A stretch of 64,000 bases of DNA from the NCBI GenBank assembly GCA_026417625.1, contig JAOACW010000004.1:1-64000 (forward strand), read 5' to 3'. Source of the stretch: Syntrophales bacterium. Lineage in GTDB: Bacteria > Desulfobacterota > Syntrophia > Syntrophales > UBA8958. The position numbers and the translations under genes are program-made. This document shows positions 18,620 to 26,444 of this stretch, piece after piece. The notes beneath the pieces are model-generated. The model was given only the letters and a program-made list of their open reading frames with translations. It searched no databases and had not been told where the DNA came from. Each line of letters begins with the position of its first letter. Position 1 is the stretch's first letter.

Positions 18620-19639
18620 TTAGACAGAAATTCTTATTGTTCCGCCCCGACCTAAAATGTCGTGTAAATGTATGTAACCCCGCAACCTATTATCTTGGTC
18701 AATTACCACTAGGGTCGTTATTTCCAACCGCTGCATAGTCTCTATGGTTTCCGCTATGGAGGTATTTTCGTCAATCGTCTTGGGATTTCTAGTCATAAAC
18801 TCGTCAATGGGTTTATCCATAAAAGCCCGCCCACGGCGAACCAAGCGACGAAGGTCACCGTCAGTAAGTATTCCCTTCAAAATATCATTACCATCCACTA
18901 CGAGCACAAACCCTCTGTTCTTATTGTCCATCTCTTCAATAGCCACGTTTACGGGGGTCCCCGAGATAACTTTAGGAACCATGGCACCCTGTATCATTAT
19001 ATCGCGGACTCTGCTCCTCAGGCGTGCGCCAAGATGACCTCCGGGGTGAAATTTGAAGAAATCTTGTTCCTTAAAATTTCTTTTGTGGACTAAAGCTATG
19101 GCAAGAGCATCACCCATAGCAAGTGCCGCGGTGGAACTGGAAGTAGGCGCAAGACCAAAGGGGCAGGCTTCACGTTCAACACCAACGTCAACAATCACAT
19201 CACTCATCTTTGCCAGGGTTGAATCGGAACGACCTGTAAATGAAATCACAGGTATTCCAATCTGACGAATATTTTTTACAATGGTATTAACCTCATGTGT
19301 CTCGCCGCTGTTAGAAATCGCAAGGATAACATCATCTTTCGTAACTATGCCCAGGTCACCGTGCAAACCCTCTACAGGATGAAGAAATATAGCGGGAGTT
19401 CCTGTGCTTGTCAGCGTTGCTACAATCTTTCTCCCCACGAGGCCTGATTTTCCCAATCCCGTAACTATAACCCTGCCTTTCGAGTCAAGTATTGTATTCA
19501 CAGCCTTTACAAAGGATTCATCAAGTCTATCCACTAAGGCTAGGATACTCTCAGCCTCGATTTTTAAAACATTCCGTGCGTGATTCAGTGTATCTTTTTC
19601 CTCTTCCATAGGGGCGGTCCCTACCAAAAATATTTGCAC
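18620..19639 (-). CDS. kdsD: Arabinose-5-phosphate isomerase (KdsD/KpsF)
   Basis: Isomerises ribulose-5-P to arabinose-5-P, the first step of KDO synthesis for lipopolysaccharide. An N-terminal SIS domain (about 40-190) carries VTGLGKSGLVGRKIVATLTS, HPVEGLHGDLGI and ISNSGETHEV; two CBS domains fill the C-terminus (VNVAIEEMDNKNRGFVLVVD, then TIDENTSIAETIETMQRLEI). The frame begins with GTG; the in-frame ATG at 19609 (MEEEKDTLNH) is the alternative and closer to usual family length (~328). Its presence supports an LPS-bearing outer membrane. Confidence 0.93.
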   Translation of the reverse strand: MQIFLVGTAPMEEEKDTLNHARNVLKIEAESILALVDRLDESFVKAVNTILDSKGRVIVTGLGKSGLVGRKIVATLTSTGTPAIFLHPVEGLHGDLGIVTKDDVILAISNSGETHEVNTIVKNIRQIGIPVISFTGRSDSTLAKMSDVIVDVGVEREACPFGLAPTSSSTAALAMGDALAIALVHKRNFKEQDFFKFHPGGHLGARLRSRVRDIMIQGAMVPKVISGTPVNVAIEEMDNKNRGFVLVVDGNDILKGILTDGDLRRLVRRGRAFMDKPIDEFMTRNPKTIDENTSIAETIETMQRLEITTLVVIDQDNRLRGYIHLHDILGRGGTIRISV

Positions 19640-19665
19640 ATAGCAAGACCATTTTTAGGATCGAA

Positions 19666-19693
19666 TTGACAAAATAAACAATACGCGTAATAA
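19666..19693 (+). promoter_or_regulatory. Promoter of the transglutaminase-like/ABC operon
   Basis: TTGACA (19666-19671) and TAATAA (19688-19693) with a 16-base spacer, 21 bases before the ATG at 19715. Confidence 0.55.
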
Positions 19694-19714
19694 AACTTTC
19701 TAAAACACTGGACC

Positions 19715-21202
19715 ATGAACGGAAGACTGAGATGGCACCATATAGCCGGGGGGTTGTGTATAACCTTCTTCCTTTTCCTCCTTCTCATAAAACTAAACTA
19801 CATCGTGGCTGAAGACACACCATCCCCTCTATCCAATCCTGTCTCCAAAACAGGCAAAATCCATGAAGATGAATCATGGATGAGCATTTATAGAGAAGGA
19901 CAGAAAGTGGGATATTGCCATCGTGTTTTTACGCGAGAGAATGGAGGATACAGAGTTTCGGAAGCAATATTCCTAAGGATAAATGCCATGGGCACCGTTC
20001 AAGCTGTTAAACTCTCCACCAAAGGAAGACTGAATAGAGATTTTACCTTGTCCTCCTTTGAAATGGAACTTCAGTCGAACTTCTCCAGTTATGAGGCCCG
20101 TGGCAGAATTCAGGGGAGAAGACTAATACTTGAAGCAGGACCAAAAGGTATGTCCAGACGATACGATCTGATCCTAAAAGAAAAACCATACATGTCAACA
20201 GGTCTTAGAGAAGTGCTCCTCCAAGGAAATTTAGAAGAGGGGAAAATCATCTCTATACCTATCTTCGACCCCGCAACACTGGGAACCGTTACAGTAAAGA
20301 TTACAAAAGTGGGTAAAGGTAGGATTAAAATGAGAGATAGATATATGGATCTCACAAAAATTTCAATTGACTTTAAAGGAGCAACACAACTCGCATGGAT
20401 AGACGATCATGGCCGCATTATGCGAGAAGAGGGAGCAATGGGGTTTGTGTTAGAAAGAACAACCAAAGAAGAGGCTTTAGCAAGCATTATCGAAGATAAT
20501 ACAGGTAGCACGGACATAGTATTCTCAGCTTCCGTGCTTCCGAATTTACCCATTCCAAATCACAAAAACATAAGCATATTGAAAATAGAGCTTATCATAC
20601 CCTATGCGGAGAGGTTCGCCTTACATGGTGGCCGCCAAATTTGGGATGGTAAAACTCTAACCATAGTTAAAGAAAACCTCCCAGTAGACGGCAGTGAATC
20701 AGGTGATCTGGGGAACCCTGAATTTTTCCTAAAACCATCTCCTTTTATTCAGTCCGATCATCCAGAAATAACAGATGCAGTCAACAAAATATTGGGAAAA
20801 GAAAAGGATGACATGGTAAAAGCGAGGAAAATTGTATCTTGGGTTCATAAAAACATTGAGAAATGTCCTGTATTTGCACTTTCGAATGCCCTAGAAACGC
20901 TAAATAGGAGAATGGGAGACTGCACAGAACACGCTGTTCTTGTAGCAGCATTTGGAAGGGCAGCGGGTATACCAACAGCAGTGGAAACAGGCCTCGTCTA
21001 CCAAGAAGGGCGGTTTTACTTTCATGCATGGAACGCATTTTACATAAAAAATCTCAAAAAATGGATCACAGCTGATGCAGTCATGGATCAAATTCCCGCA
21101 GATGTCACTCATATACGGTTCATAAGGGGGGATTTAGAAAACCAGATAGATCTAATCAGTTTAATCGGTCAAATCCATATCAGAATACTGGAGATGAAGT
21201 GA
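19715..21202 (+). CDS. Transglutaminase-like protein with N-terminal membrane anchor
   Basis: 495 residues. One hydrophobic helix near residues 9-30 (signal anchor) precedes a long beta-rich region of unknown type (about 45-350). The C-terminal third is a transglutaminase core with the Cys-His-Asp triad: MGDCTEHAVLVAAFGRAAGI (Cys), FYFHAWNAFYI (His), WITADAVMDQ (Asp). Prokaryotic members are usually cysteine proteases or peptide-processing enzymes outside the cytoplasm. The stop overlaps the ABC ATPase start by four bases, so it is made together with that exporter and could process or assist its substrate. Confidence 0.8.
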   Translation: MNGRLRWHHIAGGLCITFFLFLLLIKLNYIVAEDTPSPLSNPVSKTGKIHEDESWMSIYREGQKVGYCHRVFTRENGGYRVSEAIFLRINAMGTVQAVKLSTKGRLNRDFTLSSFEMELQSNFSSYEARGRIQGRRLILEAGPKGMSRRYDLILKEKPYMSTGLREVLLQGNLEEGKIISIPIFDPATLGTVTVKITKVGKGRIKMRDRYMDLTKISIDFKGATQLAWIDDHGRIMREEGAMGFVLERTTKEEALASIIEDNTGSTDIVFSASVLPNLPIPNHKNISILKIELIIPYAERFALHGGRQIWDGKTLTIVKENLPVDGSESGDLGNPEFFLKPSPFIQSDHPEITDAVNKILGKEKDDMVKARKIVSWVHKNIEKCPVFALSNALETLNRRMGDCTEHAVLVAAFGRAAGIPTAVETGLVYQEGRFYFHAWNAFYIKNLKKWITADAVMDQIPADVTHIRFIRGDLENQIDLISLIGQIHIRILEMK

Positions 21203-21927
21203 TTCACTTGCACGAACTCACAAAGAAATACAACAACTTAGTTGCAGTTGATCGTCTATCACTGAAGGTTGAAAGAGGGGAGTTGTTCGGCTTTATAGGA
21301 CCAAACGGTGCAGGAAAGACAACAACCATAAGAATGCTCGGGGGAGTACTCAAACCCACGTCCGGTTCTATAATTATTGATGAGATTTCGATGGAGGAAA
21401 ATCCCATAGAAGCTAAGAAGAGAATTGGCTTTATACCGGACAGACCCTATATTTACGAAAAACTCACGGGAATGGAATTTATGATGTTTTATGCCGATCT
21501 TTACAGACTTGGAAAAGGAGCAGAAAAAAAAGCTATTGAACTTCTCGAGCAATTTGGATTGGACCAATGGAAGAATGAGCTAATCGAGTCATACTCCCAC
21601 GGTATGAAACAACGTCTCATAATTGCCAGCGCCCTCCTTCATAATCCCTTGGTTATCATTGTAGATGAACCGATGGTGGGACTCGATCCAGCAGCAGTGA
21701 AAATGGTTAAAGACATATTCCGCGAACAAGTCCGAAAAGGAAAAACAATTTTTTTATCTACTCATACCTTAACTGTGGCCGAAGATCTATGCGACCGTAT
21801 AGGCATAATCGACAGAGGTAAGTTAATAGCCCTAGGGACAGTGGGTGATCTAAAGAAAATTGCCAGTGTCGGAGAAGGTGATCTTGAAGAAGTTTTTATC
21901 AAATTAACACGGGAAATTTCCGGGTAA
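21199..21927 (+). CDS. ABC transporter ATP-binding protein
   Basis: Complete ATPase: Walker A GPNGAGKTTTIRMLGG, Q-loop FIPDRPYIYEKLTG, signature ESYSHGMKQRLIIASALLH, Walker B LVIIVDEPMVGLD, switch His in FLSTHTL. 242 residues, close to the ABC-2 type exporter ATPases (CcmA/YxlF-like). It starts with GTG overlapping the upstream stop and overlaps the permease by one base. Confidence 0.95.
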   Translation: MIHLHELTKKYNNLVAVDRLSLKVERGELFGFIGPNGAGKTTTIRMLGGVLKPTSGSIIIDEISMEENPIEAKKRIGFIPDRPYIYEKLTGMEFMMFYADLYRLGKGAEKKAIELLEQFGLDQWKNELIESYSHGMKQRLIIASALLHNPLVIIVDEPMVGLDPAAVKMVKDIFREQVRKGKTIFLSTHTLTVAEDLCDRIGIIDRGKLIALGTVGDLKKIASVGEGDLEEVFIKLTREISG

Positions 21928-23612
21928 TGCATTGCTTTTTGGTGCTCCTAAGGCCCCGCATTCTGTCATTTCGTTTACTAACAAAAACCAAAAAAGAAAC
22001 GATAACTCGGTTCATCTTTTTCGCGCTAATGACAATAGTCCTTTGGGTCGGAATCTTCGTTTTTTTCCACAGAATTCTTAGCTACTTCCAGCGCACCGAA
22101 GTTATTGGGAACATACTGGCATCCAAACTCCTCTACATGATAATTGTAACCTTATTTACGCTTCTCATATTCAGTAGCATAATCATACTTCTCACCAGAC
22201 TTTACCTCAGTGCGGACCTCATTTCCATTCACGCTCTTCCTGCAAAGCCTGAAGAGATTTTTCTCACCCGATTGACGGAAAGTTTCCTCGATAGCTCATG
22301 GATGGTAGTACTTTTTGGTTTTCCGGTCTTATTGGCGTACGGAAAAGTTTTCCATGCATCCTTCCACTACTACCCACTCACATTAATAACAATTATATTT
22401 ATGTGTATCACAGCAGTATGCATCAGTGCGATTCTCGTTCTTCTAGTAACCGTTCTGCTTCCCGCAGGTCGACTGCGTGTCATCTTTATCCTCATAGGAA
22501 CTATCCTAATAACCACTCTAATATTCGCAATCCGCTTACTGAGACCTGAACAGCTCGTTAACCCGGAAACTTTCCTTTCGCTTGCTGTCTATCTTCGCAC
22601 TATGGAGGCAATCCCCACACCTGCATTCCCTACCACCTGGATTTATGACGCCATAATGGGTATCTTATTGGGAGATCTTGGCCAATCTATCTTCAACATA
22701 GCCTTGATTGGTACCTTTTCTATAAGTCTTATATTCGTTTCCACCTGGTGCTCAGCATCAATCTACTTCACTGGTTTTTCAAAGGCACAGACAACTTCAC
22801 AAACCCTCTTCCGACCCCTACTTAGAAACGGATACAGCAAACGCGCCTTTTCCTTTTTACCTCCACCTATCAGGGGGTTAGTAATAAAAGAGATTATCAC
22901 TTTTTGGCGAGACGCGAGGCAATGGCCTCAGGTGTTTCTCATTGCCGCTCTGATAATTATATACCTGTACAATTTCGCCGTTTTACCTATCGATAAAACA
23001 CCTCTAAAGGCGTTCTATCTCCAGAACATCCTATCTTTTATGAATATGGGACTCGCCACATTTGTCATGGCTGCCATCGCGGCCCGTTTTGTGTTTCCTG
23101 CTGTGAGCATGGAAGAGAAGGCTTTCTGGATCGTAAAATCTGCGCCCATTTCCCTGCAATCCATCCTATGGGTAAAATTCGGTGTATACCTCATACCACT
23201 CTTTCTGCTTGCCGAGTTTCTGACTGTGGTCTCAAATATCCTCCTAGGTGTGACTCCATTTATGATGGCTCTCTCAACAGTAACGGTGCTCCTTATGACA
23301 CCCGCAGTTGTTGGCCTTGGAGTTGGCATTGGTGCTGCCTTCCCTGACTTTTCATCCGAAAACCCTGCACAATCCATAACCAGTTTTGGTGGTCTACTCT
23401 ACATGACTCTTTCCATAATCTTCATCGCAATAGTGATTCTACTGGAATCACTTCCGGTGTACCATTTGTTCCTGAGATATTTCACTGGAAAAACAATTAC
23501 ACCTGTCCACCTGCTTTTGACAACTGTATCATTCGCTGTGGTTATAATTCTCTGTCTCCTGACCACCGTCTTGCCCATAAAACTGGGAGCTAAAAAGTTA
23601 AATGACTTATAA
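21927..23612 (+). CDS. Putative ABC transporter permease
   Basis: 561 residues with about 12 hydrophobic segments, arranged as two halves separated by a hydrophilic stretch near residues 275-315. The start ATG shares its first base with the ATPase stop. No substrate motif is recognised; large two-half permeases of this size pair with single ATPases in many anaerobes. It converges tail to tail with the enoyl-CoA hydratase gene, only one base apart. Confidence 0.78.
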   Translation: MHCFLVLLRPRILSFRLLTKTKKETITRFIFFALMTIVLWVGIFVFFHRILSYFQRTEVIGNILASKLLYMIIVTLFTLLIFSSIIILLTRLYLSADLISIHALPAKPEEIFLTRLTESFLDSSWMVVLFGFPVLLAYGKVFHASFHYYPLTLITIIFMCITAVCISAILVLLVTVLLPAGRLRVIFILIGTILITTLIFAIRLLRPEQLVNPETFLSLAVYLRTMEAIPTPAFPTTWIYDAIMGILLGDLGQSIFNIALIGTFSISLIFVSTWCSASIYFTGFSKAQTTSQTLFRPLLRNGYSKRAFSFLPPPIRGLVIKEIITFWRDARQWPQVFLIAALIIIYLYNFAVLPIDKTPLKAFYLQNILSFMNMGLATFVMAAIAARFVFPAVSMEEKAFWIVKSAPISLQSILWVKFGVYLIPLFLLAEFLTVVSNILLGVTPFMMALSTVTVLLMTPAVVGLGVGIGAAFPDFSSENPAQSITSFGGLLYMTLSIIFIAIVILLESLPVYHLFLRYFTGKTITPVHLLLTTVSFAVVIILCLLTTVLPIKLGAKKLNDL

Positions 23613-23613
23613 A

Positions 23614-24411
23614 CTAACCCTTTTTTGCCAAAACCTCTCTTATCTTTTGAAGATTGAGAAAAGCGGCATTCCAGCTCGCAACGTACTTCATACCATCCAA
23701 AACACCGTGATCATCCATGTAGTTCAAAATGTGTTTGGCTCCCATTACAGCTTCTCTGGTATTGGAAGCTATTTCCATCGCGAGGTAACAAGCCTCTCTC
23801 ATTAATTCTTCACGATTATCATAGAGACCATTTAAAAGTCCCATGAGCCTTACCTCTTCCGCAGAGAAATCCCGACCTGTAAAAGCCATCATCCGGGTAT
23901 TGCCCTGACCTATAATCTTAGGTAACCTATTTAGACTCCCCATATCGGCCACAATGGCAATCCGTGTTTCCCGTAGCGAAAATATTGCATCCCTTGTAGC
24001 TAAACGTAAATCGCAGGCTGCTATCAGATCTAGTCCCCCACCGATACAATAACCATGAACAGCAGCAATGTAGATATTCTCTCCATAAGCTATTCTGTTG
24101 AACCCTTCCTGCATCTGCAGAATAAGTTTATAGAGATCCTCCCTCTTTTCTGGACTTTTCCCTTCCAGTATATCTTGGAAACGAGTGAAAAAGTCATACA
24201 CATCAAGCCCCACGCTAAACGCACGCCCTTTACCAGCTATGATGACCACACGGACCTCAGGGTCCTTTTCCAAATCATTTATAACAAGAGGAAGATCACT
24301 CCAGAAAGACCAGTTCATGGCGTTCAATTTTTCGGGGCGATTCAGGTAAACCACCGCTGTTTGTTTGGCAGGCACTTTCTCCACAAGAAAAAAAGGATAC
24401 GTTCCATCCAT
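23614..24411 (-). CDS. Enoyl-CoA hydratase/isomerase family protein
   Basis: Crotonase-fold protein of 265 residues: YLNRPEKLNAMNWSFW, GKGRAFSVGLDVYDFF (first oxyanion loop), AVHGYCIGGGLDLIAACDLR (second oxyanion loop) and SLRETRIAIVADMGSLNRLP. The DMGSL segment after the loop, with Asp in the position of the second Glu of hydratases, resembles dienoyl-CoA isomerases (ECH1), so isomerase activity is possible. GGAGGTG precedes the ATG. It lies alone among envelope genes. Confidence 0.87.
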   Translation of the reverse strand: MDGTYPFFLVEKVPAKQTAVVYLNRPEKLNAMNWSFWSDLPLVINDLEKDPEVRVVIIAGKGRAFSVGLDVYDFFTRFQDILEGKSPEKREDLYKLILQMQEGFNRIAYGENIYIAAVHGYCIGGGLDLIAACDLRLATRDAIFSLRETRIAIVADMGSLNRLPKIIGQGNTRMMAFTGRDFSAEEVRLMGLLNGLYDNREELMREACYLAMEIASNTREAVMGAKHILNYMDDHGVLDGMKYVASWNAAFLNLQKIREVLAKKG

Positions 24412-24532
24412 AAAAACACCTCCAGGTTTTTATCCGTTAATAGCACAACATCACTTTCATCGGCTAATCTATTCTTGTCATGGAATATTTAAGGTGCGTT
24501 ATGATATTATAGAAAACTCAACGGATACCACC

Positions 24533-25720
24533 ATGAAAAAAGGGAAATTTACTGCGATAATAATACTCATCCTCTCAACACTCATGCCTGTGGAGCACAC
24601 AATGGGGAACTCTACCTTTCAAAGTGAAAAAACGTGCAATAAATCAGAGCGAAACATTGACGTTAGAGTCCTCATACAGTCAGGGGCGGAGATTGTAAAG
24701 GTAAAAGCCCATAATGCTATCAAAATCAAAGGGAAAAATGGGTATTACTCCATCCTATACCAGGAGGGAAAAGACACTCTAACTATAAATGCAAAGGACC
24801 TGAAAGAAGAACTTTACCTTTCAGATACAAATGGAGAAACTGTATCAATAAACGGTAAACTGTACAGAGGAACCCTCAGGATCATTCCCAGGGGAGAATC
24901 CATGGAAATAGTGAATATCTTGCCGCTAGAGGATTATCTCCGCGGAGTTTTACCTCTCGAGATATCACACAAATGGCCTCCTGAAACACTTAAGGCCCAG
25001 GCCGTAGCTTCTAGAACCTTTACAATACACAATCTGAAAACGAATATAAAAGGAGATTATGATTTGCAGGCAAACATTTTATCACAGGCATATGGCGGAG
25101 CTGGAGTGGAAAAGGAAACAACCGACAGAGCCATCAAAGAAACGGAAGGAATGGTTGTTCTTCACGATAACAAAATAGCCTTAACCTATTTTCACGCCCA
25201 TAGCGGTGGCTATACAGAAGATGCCAAACGTGTGTGGTCTGTTGATCTTCCGTATCTTAGATCAATGCCGGACAAGTATACAGAAATAGCCCCACCTATG
25301 GATTGGACATACACTCTCTCAGAGGAAACAATAAGGGATCTCCTCAAAAAGAACGGAAAACTTATAGGTTACATAGAGGCTATTATACCCGAAGATATAG
25401 GACCTTCAGGACGGGCAAGATTGATTAAGATAGTTCACAGCGAGGGAGAAACCACGATCTCCAGTAATACCTTTCGACTATATCTCAATCCGCTACTTAT
25501 AAAAAGCACAAATTTCAACGTGGAAAAAAAGGATAACAACTTCACGTTTAAAGGAAAAGGTTTTGGACATGGGGTAGGAATGAGCCAATGGGGAGCCTAC
25601 GTCATGGCAAAGGAAGGTTACTCATTCACTGACATCCTCTCGTTCTATTACCCGGGAACAGAAATCAGCTGTATTAATGAAACAACGATAGATTATCCCA
25701 GTGATGATGAACACCAGTAA
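24533..25720 (+). CDS. SpoIID/LytB domain protein, secreted
   Basis: 396 residues from the ATG at 24533, where a signal peptide starts (MKKGKFTAIIILILSTLMP). The longer frame runs antisense through the neighbouring hydratase start and is rejected. The SpoIID domain is recognised by LPLEDYLRGVLPLEI, LKAQAVASRTF, YFHAHSGGYTEDAKRVW and GFGHGVGMSQWGAYVMAKEG near the end. SpoIID of spore formers is a lytic transglycosylase on stripped glycan strands; here it probably acts on periplasmic peptidoglycan. Overlaps the next gene by 20 bases. Confidence 0.9.
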   Translation: MKKGKFTAIIILILSTLMPVEHTMGNSTFQSEKTCNKSERNIDVRVLIQSGAEIVKVKAHNAIKIKGKNGYYSILYQEGKDTLTINAKDLKEELYLSDTNGETVSINGKLYRGTLRIIPRGESMEIVNILPLEDYLRGVLPLEISHKWPPETLKAQAVASRTFTIHNLKTNIKGDYDLQANILSQAYGGAGVEKETTDRAIKETEGMVVLHDNKIALTYFHAHSGGYTEDAKRVWSVDLPYLRSMPDKYTEIAPPMDWTYTLSEETIRDLLKKNGKLIGYIEAIIPEDIGPSGRARLIKIVHSEGETTISSNTFRLYLNPLLIKSTNFNVEKKDNNFTFKGKGFGHGVGMSQWGAYVMAKEGYSFTDILSFYYPGTEISCINETTIDYPSDDEHQ

Positions 25721-26423
25721 TGTCATATCACTGCTATTTAGATTATTCCTGCTTTCTTTATGCTTTTCCCCAACCCTATTGGCCGCGAACTGGGATAAAG
25801 CCCGCGAATCCATGGTAAACAACCAGATCATTCAGCGCGGCATTAAAGACAAAGCTACAATTCAAGCGATGAGAAAAGTCCCGAGGCATGTTTTTGTACC
25901 TGCCACGTGGATTAATTCGGCTTACGATGATCACCCTCTTCCTATCGGATATGGACAGACAATCTCCCAGCCGTACATTGTAGCTTATATGACTGAGATA
26001 ATTAAACCAAAACCCACTGATAGAATCCTGGAGATAGGAACCGGTTCGGGATACCAGGCAGCAGTGCTCGCAGAAATCGTAAAAGAGGTGTTCACGGTTG
26101 AAATAATACCAGCTCTAGGGAAGCAAGCGGAGGAAAGGTTAAAAAAACTGGGGTATAGAAACATAGAGGTTAAAATAGGAGACGGCTTTTATGGATGGCC
26201 AGAAAAATCCCCGTTCGATGCTATAGTTGTTACTGCTGCCTGTGAATACATTCCTCCCCCCCTTATCCAGCAATTGAAAAGAGGTGGGAGAATGGTAATT
26301 CCGGTGGGCTCACCATTTTTCGTTCAGACATTAATACTGGTAGAAAAAGACGCACATGACCAAATCTACACGAAAAATCTTATGCCCGTGCGTTTCGTAC
26401 CTTTAACACGGGCAAAAAACTGA
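25701..26423 (+). CDS. pcm: Protein-L-isoaspartate O-methyltransferase with signal peptide
   Basis: SAM-dependent repair methyltransferase for isoaspartyl residues. Family motifs: VPRHVFVPATW, PIGYGQTISQPYIVAYM, RILEIGTGSGYQAAVLAE (SAM site), DAIVVTAACEYIPPPL and RMVIPVG. Unlike the usual cytoplasmic enzyme, it begins with a hydrophobic stretch (VISLLFRLFLLSLCFSPTLL) ending in an AxA-like site near residue 28, so export is predicted. Its frame overlaps the SpoIID gene, suggesting coupled expression. Confidence 0.9.
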   Translation: MMMNTSNVISLLFRLFLLSLCFSPTLLAANWDKARESMVNNQIIQRGIKDKATIQAMRKVPRHVFVPATWINSAYDDHPLPIGYGQTISQPYIVAYMTEIIKPKPTDRILEIGTGSGYQAAVLAEIVKEVFTVEIIPALGKQAEERLKKLGYRNIEVKIGDGFYGWPEKSPFDAIVVTAACEYIPPPLIQQLKRGGRMVIPVGSPFFVQTLILVEKDAHDQIYTKNLMPVRFVPLTRAKN

Positions 26424-26444
26424 ATTTTAAATGGGAAAACAAAA

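Noticed and set aside
24365-24532. N-terminal extension of the SpoIID protein
   Set aside because: It runs antisense through the start of the hydratase gene, and a typical signal peptide begins at 24533.
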